DNA from: Bacteriovoracaceae bacterium
Lineage (GTDB): Bacteria; Bdellovibrionota; Bacteriovoracia; Bacteriovoracales; Bacteriovoracaceae
Length of the DNA stretch: 8,273 bases
NCBI GenBank assembly: GCA_947440875.1
Contig: CANETG010000110.1
Coordinates: 1 to 8,273 of the forward strand
Direction of reading: 5' to 3'
Positions 1-6,789 of the stretch are shown piece after piece. The notes beneath the pieces are model-generated. The model searched no databases. It saw only the letters and a program-made list of their open reading frames with translations, and was not told where the DNA came from. Position numbers and translations under genes: made by a program. Each line of letters begins with the position of its first letter. Position 1 is the stretch's first letter.

Positions 1-1315
1 CGATCATCTCTTTGATCTTGAGTTTCAGGGATTCACCGGCAATATCAATCCCGCCGTTTTTCCCACCGATCCCAGCGTTGAAGAAGTATTTCAACTCGAA
101 GGTACCAATAGGTGTGTGCATGTATTTATTCGTCGTCACCCGCGAGACCGTCGACTCGTGCATTCCGATTTCCCCTGCGATGTCTTTTAAGATCATCGGT
201 TTTAAGAATGCCGGACCTTTCTTAAAGAACTCTTGCTGAGTTCTCACAATCGAGTTGGCGACTTTATAAATTGTCTTTTGACGGTTCTCGATAGATTTAA
301 TGAGCCACATCGCTGCGCGGAGTTTATCCTGCACAAATTCTTTTGCCTCGGCATTATTCTCACCAGATTTGATGAGTGATTTATAAAGATTCGAGATGCG
401 AAGACGAGGTACACCCTCGTCGTTGACTTGCACGACGAACTCTCCGCCGACTTCGGCAACGAAGATATCAGGAACGACGTACTGAGTTTCCTCAGCGGAT
501 ACGAGACGTCCTGGTTTCGGATTAAGACTCATGATGACGATCTCAGCGTCTTTCACTTTGTCTTTCGAGACAGCAAAATCTTTGGCAATTTTTGCGTAGT
601 CTCTTTTCTCGAGATCTTTTAAATTTCTTTCAATGATAAGTTCAACCAGTGGTGAGCGCTCCGGAAGCATCCGTGCCTGGATCCCCAAACACTCTTCAAT
701 ATTGTGAGCGCCACAGCCGATTGGATCAAGGTGCTGAACGAGTCCAAGCATTCCGAGTGCTTCATCGCGATCATCAATCTCATTACGTGCGACGATTTCT
801 TCGAAGGTGACTTCAAGGTATCCGTCATCATCGATGTTACCGATGAGATCAAGAACGAGATTGAGTTGCTTGGCCGAGAGACTCTCCATACGGATTTGCC
901 ACTCGAGGTGCTCCTGAAGTGACTGACCTTTCGAAACCATGTTTTCATAGCTCGGGAGATCATCCGGAGAAAGATTTTCCTTCATGTTCGGAGAGGACGA
1001 AGACGTCGTATTGAACGACTCGCTGTACGATTCCCAATCAAAAGTATCTTTGGCACCTTCGATTAATTCAGGTCCTGAGAAGTCATCCGCTTTGGCTTCT
1101 TGAGCATCTATTTCTTCCCGAGAAGATTCAACTTCTGCGGAAGAATCCATTTCGCCGTCGATTTCCTCGAGCATCGGATTTTCGACCATCTCCTGAGAAA
1201 TGAGTGTGGTCATCTCGAGGTGGGTAAGAGTCAGTAGCTTAATCGCTTGCTGTAGCTGAGGCGTGATCATCAGACTCTGTGTCTGCTTCAACCCCTGACT
1301 CATCTTAATTGCCAT
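1..1315 (-). CDS. rpoN: RNA polymerase sigma-54 factor RpoN (3' end outside window)
   Basis: Sigma-54 binds core RNA polymerase and directs it to -24/-12 promoters, where ATP-driven enhancer-binding proteins open the complex. The frame is open from ATG 1315 to the left edge, 438 codons. Residues 7-51 form the glutamine- and leucine-rich region I (LKQTQSL, TPQLQQAIKLL, ENPMLEE), which contacts activators. Residues about 52-125 are an acidic, serine-rich linker (region II). The core-binding domain begins near residue 130 and includes HLDPIGCGA. The helix-turn-helix that reads the -12 element lies near residues 376-398 (HESTVSRVTTNKYM). The C-terminal RpoN box lies past the edge; family lengths of about 480-500 imply some 50 residues are missing. 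A GGGAG ribosome site overlaps the lptB stop, 11 bases upstream, which fits co-transcription with lptB. ATG at residue 5 is an alternative start but would lie further from that site. Confidence 0.97.
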   Translation of the reverse strand, partial: MAIKMSQGLKQTQSLMITPQLQQAIKLLTLTHLEMTTLISQEMVENPMLEEIDGEMDSSAEVESSREEIDAQEAKADDFSGPELIEGAKDTFDWESYSESFNTTSSSSPNMKENLSPDDLPSYENMVSKGQSLQEHLEWQIRMESLSAKQLNLVLDLIGNIDDDGYLEVTFEEIVARNEIDDRDEALGMLGLVQHLDPIGCGAHNIEECLGIQARMLPERSPLVELIIERNLKDLEKRDYAKIAKDFAVSKDKVKDAEIVIMSLNPKPGRLVSAEETQYVVPDIFVAEVGGEFVVQVNDEGVPRLRISNLYKSLIKSGENNAEAKEFVQDKLRAAMWLIKSIENRQKTIYKVANSIVRTQQEFFKKGPAFLKPMILKDIAGEIGMHESTVSRVTTNKYMHTPIGTFELKYFFNAGIGGKNGGIDIAGESLKLKIKEMI

Positions 1316-1326
1316 AGGACAACTCC

Positions 1327-2052
1327 CTACATCTTAAATTCTTCACCTAAGTAAAACTTACGTGCGACTTCGTTATTAATAATCTCTTCCGGCGTTCCAC
1401 TCACCAGGAGTTCGCCGCGACTCATGATGTACGCGCGGTCCACAATTCCCAGAGTCTCTCTCACGTTGTGATCCGTGATGAGAACACCGATGTTCTTGGC
1501 TTTCAGACGCTTAATGATCTGCTGGATGTCACTGACGGCCAGAGGATCCACGCCTGCAAACGGTTCATCTAAGAGTACAAATTTCGGATCAAGAGCGAGC
1601 GATCTCGCGATCTCAACCCTTCTGCGCTCACCTCCGGATAACTCTCTTCCTTTTGATTTCCGGATGTGATCCAGACCAAAATCGCGGATAAGATTATCGA
1701 GGCTGTTCTGCTTTTCCTTATCGGACAGATCCCGGATTTCCAGGACCGAAAAAATGTTATCTTCTACTGAAAGTTCTCTAAAAACAGAGGCTTCTTGAGG
1801 CAGGTAACCGATTCCCTTTTTCGCGCGGACGTGGAGAGGGTCTCTCGTTACGTCTTCGTTCAAAAGATTGATCTGCCCTTCGTCTGCTTTCACGAGTCCC
1901 ACCATCATATAAAATGACGTTGTTTTTCCGGCACCATTGGGACCCAGTAGGCCCACAACTTCTCCGCGTTCAACATCAATACTTACGTTCTTTACGACCT
2001 CGCGGCCATTATAAGTTTTCTTAAGATCTCTTGCGTGAAAGCTGGCACTCAT
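1327..2052 (-). CDS. lptB: LPS export ABC transporter ATP-binding protein LptB
   Basis: LptB is the cytoplasmic ATPase of the LptB2FG transporter, which extracts lipopolysaccharide from the inner membrane and pushes it onto the LptC-LptA bridge. The 241-residue product has the family's usual length. Visible motifs are Walker A GPNGAGKTT (37-45), the Q-loop LPQEASVF with Q86, the ABC signature LSGGERRR (138-145), Walker B FVLLDEPFAGVDP (158-170) with catalytic E163, and the switch histidine H195 in ITDHNVRETL. The last motif and the FAGVDP wording are typical of LptB rather than of amino-acid transporter ATPases. The start is preceded by AAGGA at a spacing of 8, inside the end of the upstream gene. 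The gene sits 4 bases after the LptC/LptA-like gene and 11 before rpoN, the classical lpt-rpoN order. Permease genes lptF and lptG are not in the window. Confidence 0.97.
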   Translation of the reverse strand: MSASFHARDLKKTYNGREVVKNVSIDVERGEVVGLLGPNGAGKTTSFYMMVGLVKADEGQINLLNEDVTRDPLHVRAKKGIGYLPQEASVFRELSVEDNIFSVLEIRDLSDKEKQNSLDNLIRDFGLDHIRKSKGRELSGGERRRVEIARSLALDPKFVLLDEPFAGVDPLAVSDIQQIIKRLKAKNIGVLITDHNVRETLGIVDRAYIMSRGELLVSGTPEEIINNEVARKFYLGEEFKM

Positions 2053-2056
2053 CGGA

Positions 2057-3058
2057 CTAATCCTTTAGTTTTTTCTTCTTCACTTGGATATCCGACATCG
2101 CATCATCCACCTCGACGAGATCGGTATTCTCTCGAACCGTAATGCGATAACCCTTTATCACATCAGTCCCTTGCTCCACTCGCGGGGCACCAGAGAGAAC
2201 CATTTTCTCTTCTCGCCCAAAGCCTTCGAGTCGTTCAGCAAAAGCCTTTCGTTCCGTTAATCCAGTCTGTGGACTACTTAGAGATTCCGTCATTTTCACA
2301 TCGTCATTCATGACGAAATACTTGAGTGATTTATTGAAGTTCTCTAAGTAGATATCAGCTTTTCCAGCGGTTATACGGTAGTTGTCCCGCTTCATATAAA
2401 CTTCGCCTTCTAGGTGGGCAAGCGACTGAATTCCGTCAAGAGTAAGTTCCCGAGACTTAAAATTCATGGAACCTTCGTACTGACGTTTGCGCTGAAGGAC
2501 CCCGTTGACTGAACCGGTAAAGGCGCTCTGCTTAAGTTGGGGACGCGCTTTCATGCGATCTGAATTTATCTTGAGTTGATCTCCGGATTTTTGATCGAGG
2601 CCAGAAAATTTCACATTCCCAGTTGCTTGAATGAGATCTTTTTTAAAAGAATATTTCACACGCTCCGCTTCGTAGGTACCGTCATCAGATGAAGCTTTTA
2701 CATTTCCTTCAAGGAGAAGACTGTCCTTTGCCTTCCGGTAAACTCCACTGTTTGCCTGGTACTTCAAAGTGGTGTTTCGCGCGGGCTGATTATAAATCCC
2801 TACGGGGGAATCAAATTCAGCTAACTCCTGCCCCTGAGATTTCATTTTCGTGGCAGAAAGAGACATCTGCGGAAGACTATCCTTGACGTGAAAGTAATCA
2901 AGATTTTCAATCAAGGTGTATTCAGGAGCAATCGTTCCTGCATAAGTGGGAAGGGTCTCGATTGAACTTTTTGAGTTCCAGGCAATCGAGATAACAAGAA
3001 TATTGCTAGCGACATAACTCAAAATAATAATTGTTGAACGCGGATTCCTCATCATCAT
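2057..3058 (-). CDS. LptC-LptA-like fusion protein, inner-membrane-anchored LPS bridge component
   Basis: The 333-residue product starts with a short basic segment and one hydrophobic helix (about residues 8-27) with no evident cleavage site or lipobox, so it is probably an inner-membrane anchor. Residues about 50-188 resemble LptC: an LDYFHVKDS segment, then beta-rich repeats such as YQANSGVYRKAKDSLLLEGN (100-119) and LIQATGNVKFSG. Residues about 195-325 form a second beta-rich stretch resembling the OstA/LptA fold (ELTLDGIQSLAHLEGEV, YRITAGKADIYLEN, KMVLSGAPRVEQGTDVIKGY). E. coli LptC is about 190 residues and LptA is a separate protein of similar size, so the length fits one copy of each. 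No separate lptA lies between it and lptB, where that gene normally sits. I infer a periplasmic bridge that takes LPS from LptB2FG. Alternatively it is a long LptC with lptA elsewhere. Ribosome site GGAGGAG (3074-3068) lies 9 bases before ATG 3058; ATG also follows at 3055 and 3052. Confidence 0.85.
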   Translation of the reverse strand: MMMRNPRSTIIILSYVASNILVISIAWNSKSSIETLPTYAGTIAPEYTLIENLDYFHVKDSLPQMSLSATKMKSQGQELAEFDSPVGIYNQPARNTTLKYQANSGVYRKAKDSLLLEGNVKASSDDGTYEAERVKYSFKKDLIQATGNVKFSGLDQKSGDQLKINSDRMKARPQLKQSAFTGSVNGVLQRKRQYEGSMNFKSRELTLDGIQSLAHLEGEVYMKRDNYRITAGKADIYLENFNKSLKYFVMNDDVKMTESLSSPQTGLTERKAFAERLEGFGREEKMVLSGAPRVEQGTDVIKGYRITVRENTDLVEVDDAMSDIQVKKKKLKD

Positions 3059-3130
3059 TTCATTCTACTCCTCCGTCACAATTCCCGGTAGTTATCAAAA
3101 GTTTCCCTGGGCTAAGTAAGGGGAAAAGAG
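3059..3130. promoter_or_regulatory. Divergent intergenic region between the lpt-rpoN operon and mutS
   Basis: These 72 bases lie between two divergent start codons and should hold both 5' regions unless the promoters extend into the genes. The minus strand has a strong GGAGGAG ribosome site at 3074-3068. A possible sigma-70-type pair on the minus strand is TTACTT then, 17 bases on, GATAAC; the -35 match is poor, so this is tentative. I see no convincing promoter hexamers for mutS and no -24/-12 sigma-54 element (GG-N10-GC) in either direction, so autoregulation by RpoN is not supported here. No operator palindrome stands out. Confidence 0.5.
3118..3123 (+). promoter_or_regulatory. Ribosome binding site of mutS (AAGGGG)
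   Basis: AAGGGG lies 7 bases before ATG 3131 and supports that start. The next in-frame ATG (3167, residue 13) gives a product closer to the usual MutS N-terminus but has only a T-rich stretch upstream with no Shine-Dalgarno-like sequence. Confidence 0.65.
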
Positions 3131-5827
3131 ATGACGTTTTTAGTCGGACTTTGGTACTTTTTCCTAATGCAAAATCAATCACTTCCCGTCTCCAGCACTC
3201 TCGCTGAGCTTGTTGCTCAAGGTGTGAAATTAACTCCTATGATGGAGCAGTACTACGCGGTTAAAAAGCTTTATCCCGATATCCTTCTCATGTTCCGCAT
3301 GGGGGATTTTTACGAGATGTTTTTTGAAGACGCGCGTGAAGCAGCGAAGTTATTGAATATCTCCCTCACGAACCGAGGAAAACTTGGCGACGTTCCGATT
3401 CCGATGGCGGGCATTCCCCATCACGCAGCGGCCGTTTATGTAGACCGAATTTCAAATCTCGGAAAAAAAGTTGTGATCTGCGAGCAACTAGAAGATCCCA
3501 AAGAAGCCAAGGGAATTGTAAAACGCGGAGTCAGTCAAATCGTGAGCCCTGGTATTCCCTACGATCTTGATAGAGGAACGACTTCAGAAAATAAATTCAT
3601 CGCTTCGGGTTTTGTGAAAGATGGCGTTTTCACTCTCGTTCTTCTCGACTTCACCACCGGTGATTTTTTCGGCGTGACCTTTAAGTCGATCGAAGAGTAC
3701 TGTGAAAAACTGCTCATGATCCGCCCGAAGGAATTCATCGCGTACCTTGGTCAGTGGGAAAAATACCCCCTGGTTGAAGAATACCTCCAATCAATTGGCG
3801 CTCTCAAAACTCATCTGTCTCAAGAGTACTTCGATGAAAAGCACACAGGGTTTTATATCCAGAAACTCATTCCCACTTACCAAAGAGATGGAATCATCCA
3901 GAGTCACCTCGATGTTCTTTCTCCGCTGGGAGCACTTTCTTACTACGTTTCTTCGACACAGACGATAGAACGTGTGAGCCATCTGCGACCATTTCGTCTC
4001 ATCAATAACGACGAGACGATGAAAGTGACTTTCTCCACTCTCGCCGGGCTTGAGATTTTTCCTCGCTCCCGCGAAACCGCAGCGAATTCCCTCTTAGGTT
4101 TCATGGACAAAACAAAAACATCCATGGGCTCGCGCTACCTTCGTCACTTTTTCCAAAGTCCATCATGCGATTCTGTGACGATTGAAAAGCGTCTCGATCT
4201 CGTGGGGCAGTTAACCAAGACTCCTGAGGCGATGAAAAATCTTCGCAGTGAACTCGAAGGAGTGCGCGACATCGACCGGATCATGGCCAAAATCTCAACA
4301 AGAAAAGCAGTCGCAGGAGATATCCTGAACATGGCCGGGGCTCTCGAAATATTTGCCACGGTTGAAAACCTACTGAAGGAAAACGAGCTTACTTTTTTTC
4401 AAAAACTTCCGAAAAAAGACACCGATTATCTGACTTCATTGGCCTCTGAAATCAGGGCAACGATCAGTGATGAAATGGGGGCCCACGCCGACAAAGGAAA
4501 TCTCATCAAATCAGGAGCCTCAAAAGAGCGCGATCGGTTGGCGAAGCTTTCAAATTCAGCGTCCGACGAAATTTTGAAACTTGAAACGCAGTACCGGAGT
4601 CGTACCGGGATCGGTAATCTCAAGATAAAGCACAACAATATCTCCGGCTTCTTCATTGAGATTTCAAACTCCCATTTGTCTAAAGTTCCGAAGACCTTCC
4701 AGAGAAGACAGACGCTCGTCAATAACGAGCGCTATGTGACTTCGGAGCTCGAAGCGTTTGAAAAAGATGTGACGACGGCGCTCGATAAGCTCATGAAGCT
4801 TGAGAAAGAAATTTTCGAAGGGATGTGCCGGAACATCGCCGATCACGCGCACCTTCTTCTCGACGTCGCCAAACGCTTCGCTCAAATAGATGTTTTCCAA
4901 GCACTCGCGTGGACGGCACTGCAAGAGAACTTTGTCCGTCCGACTTTTGAGCTGAGTAAAACAAAAGTTTCAGTTCAGGGAGCTTGGCACCCTCTCATAA
5001 AAGCAAATATCCGCGATAGTTTTGTCACCCACTCGATCACTCTGGATGAGAATTCTCATTTCGGTTTAATTACTGGTCCCAACATGGCAGGAAAAACAAC
5101 CGTCATGAGAGAGGTCGCCATCATTCAGTACCTCGCTCAGCTGGGCTCTTTTGTTCCTGCCGCGAGTGCTGAGCTTGGTATTTGTGATTACCTCTTTTCT
5201 CGCCTAGGTGCCTCCGATGACATCATCAGAGGACAGTCGACATTCATGGTCGAGATGGCCGAGACGGCGGAGATTCTTCGCCATGCTTCCGAGAAATCTC
5301 TGATTATTCTGGATGAGATTGGACGTGGAACTTCAACCTACGATGGTCTGTCAATTGCGTGGGCACTCGTCGAACACTTCGTGAAAAAGAAATCGCTGAC
5401 ACTCTTTGCGACTCACTATCATGAATTAATTGAGCTTGTGGAAAGTCTTCCGGGAGCGAAAAACTTCACTGTCCGAACCGAGCAGAAAAATGGAAAAGTT
5501 CAGTTCATGTATGAGCTCATCGAACAGGGTGCGACTCAGAGTTTTGGGATCCACGTGGCAGAGCTCGCGGGGCTTCCGAAAGAAGTGCTCAAACGCTCGC
5601 GTGAAATTTTAAAAGGACTCGAGAAGTCGCAGAGTAACGTCGGGAAGGACCTCATCCAGAACCCCGCAGTACCAGACCAGTTAAGTTTCTTTCACGCCGG
5701 ACAAGGTCTTCCTCCTCATCTAATCGATCTGGAGCAAGACCTGATGGATCTGGATCTCCATAATCTGACACCGATTCAGGCACTTCAAAAACTCTATGAA
5801 ATGAAAACCAGGGTTCTTCCGGTTTAA
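3131..5827 (+). CDS. mutS: DNA mismatch repair protein MutS
   Basis: MutS scans DNA as a dimer, binds mismatches and small loops, and on ATP binding forms a sliding clamp that recruits MutL. The 898-residue product is complete. The mismatch-reading Phe-x-Glu motif is F60-Y61-E62 in RMGDFYEMF. Connector and core domains follow. The clamp domain includes GFFIEISNSHLSKVP and QTLVNNERYVTSELEAFE. The ATPase domain has Walker A GPNMAGKTT (649-657), STFMVEMAETA, Walker B DEIGRGTSTYDG (D728, E729) and THYHEL (H762). A beta-clamp-binding peptide, QLSFF (850-854), precedes a C-terminal LTPIQALQKLYEMK segment of the kind used for tetramer formation. Walker A carries T-T where most MutS have S-T, a conservative change. 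The first 12 residues (MTFLVGLWYFFL) are unusually hydrophobic and may be untranslated if ATG 3167 is used. It is divergent from the lpt operon and followed after 45 bases by an RDD-like gene. Confidence 0.98.
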   Translation: MTFLVGLWYFFLMQNQSLPVSSTLAELVAQGVKLTPMMEQYYAVKKLYPDILLMFRMGDFYEMFFEDAREAAKLLNISLTNRGKLGDVPIPMAGIPHHAAAVYVDRISNLGKKVVICEQLEDPKEAKGIVKRGVSQIVSPGIPYDLDRGTTSENKFIASGFVKDGVFTLVLLDFTTGDFFGVTFKSIEEYCEKLLMIRPKEFIAYLGQWEKYPLVEEYLQSIGALKTHLSQEYFDEKHTGFYIQKLIPTYQRDGIIQSHLDVLSPLGALSYYVSSTQTIERVSHLRPFRLINNDETMKVTFSTLAGLEIFPRSRETAANSLLGFMDKTKTSMGSRYLRHFFQSPSCDSVTIEKRLDLVGQLTKTPEAMKNLRSELEGVRDIDRIMAKISTRKAVAGDILNMAGALEIFATVENLLKENELTFFQKLPKKDTDYLTSLASEIRATISDEMGAHADKGNLIKSGASKERDRLAKLSNSASDEILKLETQYRSRTGIGNLKIKHNNISGFFIEISNSHLSKVPKTFQRRQTLVNNERYVTSELEAFEKDVTTALDKLMKLEKEIFEGMCRNIADHAHLLLDVAKRFAQIDVFQALAWTALQENFVRPTFELSKTKVSVQGAWHPLIKANIRDSFVTHSITLDENSHFGLITGPNMAGKTTVMREVAIIQYLAQLGSFVPAASAELGICDYLFSRLGASDDIIRGQSTFMVEMAETAEILRHASEKSLIILDEIGRGTSTYDGLSIAWALVEHFVKKKSLTLFATHYHELIELVESLPGAKNFTVRTEQKNGKVQFMYELIEQGATQSFGIHVAELAGLPKEVLKRSREILKGLEKSQSNVGKDLIQNPAVPDQLSFFHAGQGLPPHLIDLEQDLMDLDLHNLTPIQALQKLYEMKTRVLPV

Positions 5828-5837
5828 TCTCACATCC

Positions 5838-5880
5838 GGGGCCAGTTTACCGATATGACAGACGAGGTAAACATGGCCCC
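5838..5880 (+). promoter_or_regulatory. Long RNA hairpin covering the ribosome site and start codon of the RDD-like gene
   Basis: The left arm GGGGCCAGTTTACC (5838-5851) pairs fully with GGTAAAC (5866-5872) and TGGCCCC (5874-5880). This gives 14 Watson-Crick pairs interrupted only by a bulged A5873. The loop is 14 bases (5852-5865). In mRNA the stem holds two bases of the GAGG ribosome site and the T and G of the ATG at 5873, while A5873 is the bulge. The left arm begins 10 bases after the mutS stop, so a ribosome terminating on mutS should disturb the stem. No T-run follows 5880, so it is not a standard intrinsic terminator. The pairing is read directly from the sequence; the translational-coupling role is inference. 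A DNA operator or inserted palindrome would be alternatives. Confidence 0.7.
5864..5867 (+). promoter_or_regulatory. Ribosome binding site of the RDD-like gene (GAGG)
   Basis: GAGG lies 5 bases before ATG 5873 and favours it over the upstream in-frame ATG 5855. The nearest G-rich stretch to ATG 5855 is the GGGG at 5838-5841, 13 bases away and inside the hairpin stem. ATG 5855 lies in the hairpin loop, so it stays possible as an exposed start that would add six residues (MTDEVN). Confidence 0.5.
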
Positions 5881-6442
5881 CTACAATCTCTCCGACTTTG
5901 CAGTAAAAGAAATCAAGATACCTTCATCTCAGTTGCATCCAGCACTTTTAAAAAGTTACGTGGGAAAATTTCTCATGGCCCATTTTCTTGATTTCTGGCT
6001 ACTGGTCTGGATCAATGCCACCGCGACCTATTTATTTAAAACTACTTTTCAAACTTTTTTGGGCACTGGAAAACTTAGTAGCACTTGGGACACGGTGAAT
6101 TTTTCGCCGGCCGCCGGCTTCACGTTCACGGCGTTTGCAATGACCTATTTTTTTACCTGCTATTTCATGAACCACGGACAGACATGGGGCATGAAGATGA
6201 TGAGGTGCAGAGTCCGAATCAAAGAACATAATTTCCATGAAGCTCTTCTCTGGACACTGAAAACACTGGCAACCTACGCATCTTTGGGATTTGCCACGAA
6301 AGGTTTTGAGCCATCGATCGTTGCCCATGACCATCTTTGGTTAGAACTCGTTACTTTAAAGGAAGTAGGAATCCCCGATGTGAGAACGATAGTCACGAGA
6401 ACTGAGGATGGGGGTGACGAAAAATTTGTGAAAGCAGCTTAG
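5873..6442 (+). CDS. RDD-like integral membrane protein of unknown function
   Basis: The 189-residue product (195 if ATG 5855 is used) has three likely membrane segments, at about residues 33-55, 79-99 and 123-142. It shows features of the RDD family, small membrane proteins of mostly unknown role. An aspartate, D40, sits inside the first helix (AHFLDFWLLVW). HGQTWGMKMMRCRV (101-114) follows the second helix and matches the family's G-Q-T-x-G-K-hydrophobic pattern. HDHLW with H152 and D153 lies where families of this type carry a conserved H-D. The first-helix arginine of the name-giving R-D-D motif is not obvious. The C-terminus is charged (TEDGGDEKFVKAA). It follows mutS on the same strand with no visible promoter and is probably co-transcribed. 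Its start is buried in a strong hairpin. No enzymatic function can be assigned. Confidence 0.8.
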   Translation: MAPYNLSDFAVKEIKIPSSQLHPALLKSYVGKFLMAHFLDFWLLVWINATATYLFKTTFQTFLGTGKLSSTWDTVNFSPAAGFTFTAFAMTYFFTCYFMNHGQTWGMKMMRCRVRIKEHNFHEALLWTLKTLATYASLGFATKGFEPSIVAHDHLWLELVTLKEVGIPDVRTIVTRTEDGGDEKFVKAA

Positions 6443-6789
6443 CCGGTGTTGGTTTTACTTGATAAACAAGTCGAGACAAATATTCATTTTCGAGTAATCG
6501 ACTCTCAGGAAAACACCCGTTTCAACATCAAGGAAATAAGCCGTGCCTCTCGGATCAGAATAAAGAGGCCCCAAAATTCCTGAGCTTCCGTGAACAGACC
6601 AACCAACAACTTGAGTGTAATTCATGCATTGAGATTAAGAAAAAGTTCATTTTCAGGCAACTTAATTTTACCGCTCTCAGAAGACTTTCAAGCGCTCACC
6701 CTTATAAAGGACTCGAGCAAAGTTTCTGCGGTAATGAATTCCGAGGCAGTGAAATTCTCTTCAGACCGTAGTGACCATTAAGCCTGCCA
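6443..6789. other. Gene-poor stretch between convergent RDD-like gene and aspS
   Basis: These 347 bases separate two convergent genes. I see no RNA gene, transposon end or clear intrinsic terminator. Short weak inverted repeats are present: ACTTG/CAAGT at 6457-6471, GCCTCT/AGAGGC at 6545-6569, and 7-base arms with one G-T pair at 6769-6792 overlapping the aspS stop. None is followed by a T-run on either strand. The minus strand carries fragments that read like protein in two frames (described under the 6455-6625 entry). The plus strand has a 63-codon open frame from GTG 6590 with no good ribosome site. Confidence 0.6.
6455..6625 (-). CDS. Hypothetical 56-residue ORF, possibly the tail of a decayed gene
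   Basis: I do not recognise this product. The frame from ATG 6625 to TAA 6457-6455 encodes 56 residues. Its middle reads like ordinary folded protein (VVGWSVHGSSGILGPLYSDP, GTAYFLDVETGVFLRVDYSK) rather than random translation. It has one cysteine (C50) and no signal peptide or membrane helix. No Shine-Dalgarno-like sequence precedes ATG 6625. The ATG overlaps a TGA in the neighbouring frame (ATGA, 6625-6622). That frame is also protein-like upstream: ESGKIKLPENELFLNLNA ends at this TGA, and NFTASEFITAETLLESFIRV lies before another TGA at 6690-6688. One reading is a formerly longer gene broken by an in-frame stop and a frameshift; another is a genuine small gene or chance. It lies downstream of aspS on the same strand. 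Confidence 0.33.
   Translation of the reverse strand: MNYTQVVGWSVHGSSGILGPLYSDPRGTAYFLDVETGVFLRVDYSKMNICLDLFIK

Noticed and set aside
619..963. 114-codon minus-strand open frame and plus-strand frames within the rpoN region.
   Set aside because: They overlap the continuous RpoN frame, which carries all family motifs from residue 7 to the helix-turn-helix.
3100..3170. Possible sigma-54 promoter for mutS (TTGGTAC...TAATGCA).
   Set aside because: The GG and GC elements are 14 bases apart instead of the required 10, and the match falls inside the annotated coding start.
6457..6471. ACTTG-ATAAA-CAAGT mini-hairpin after the RDD-like gene.
   Set aside because: Five mostly A-T/G-C mixed pairs with no T-run downstream on the plus strand; too weak to call a terminator.
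6545..6569. Inverted repeat GCCTCT/AGAGGC considered as a terminator for the convergent genes.
   Set aside because: Six pairs with a 13-base loop and no T-run on either side; such repeats are expected by chance.
6590..6781. 63-codon plus-strand open frame starting with GTG in the gap before aspS.
   Set aside because: No Shine-Dalgarno sequence, a rare start codon and no recognisable motif; it also opposes the more protein-like minus-strand fragments. Not excluded, but not supported enough to list as a gene.
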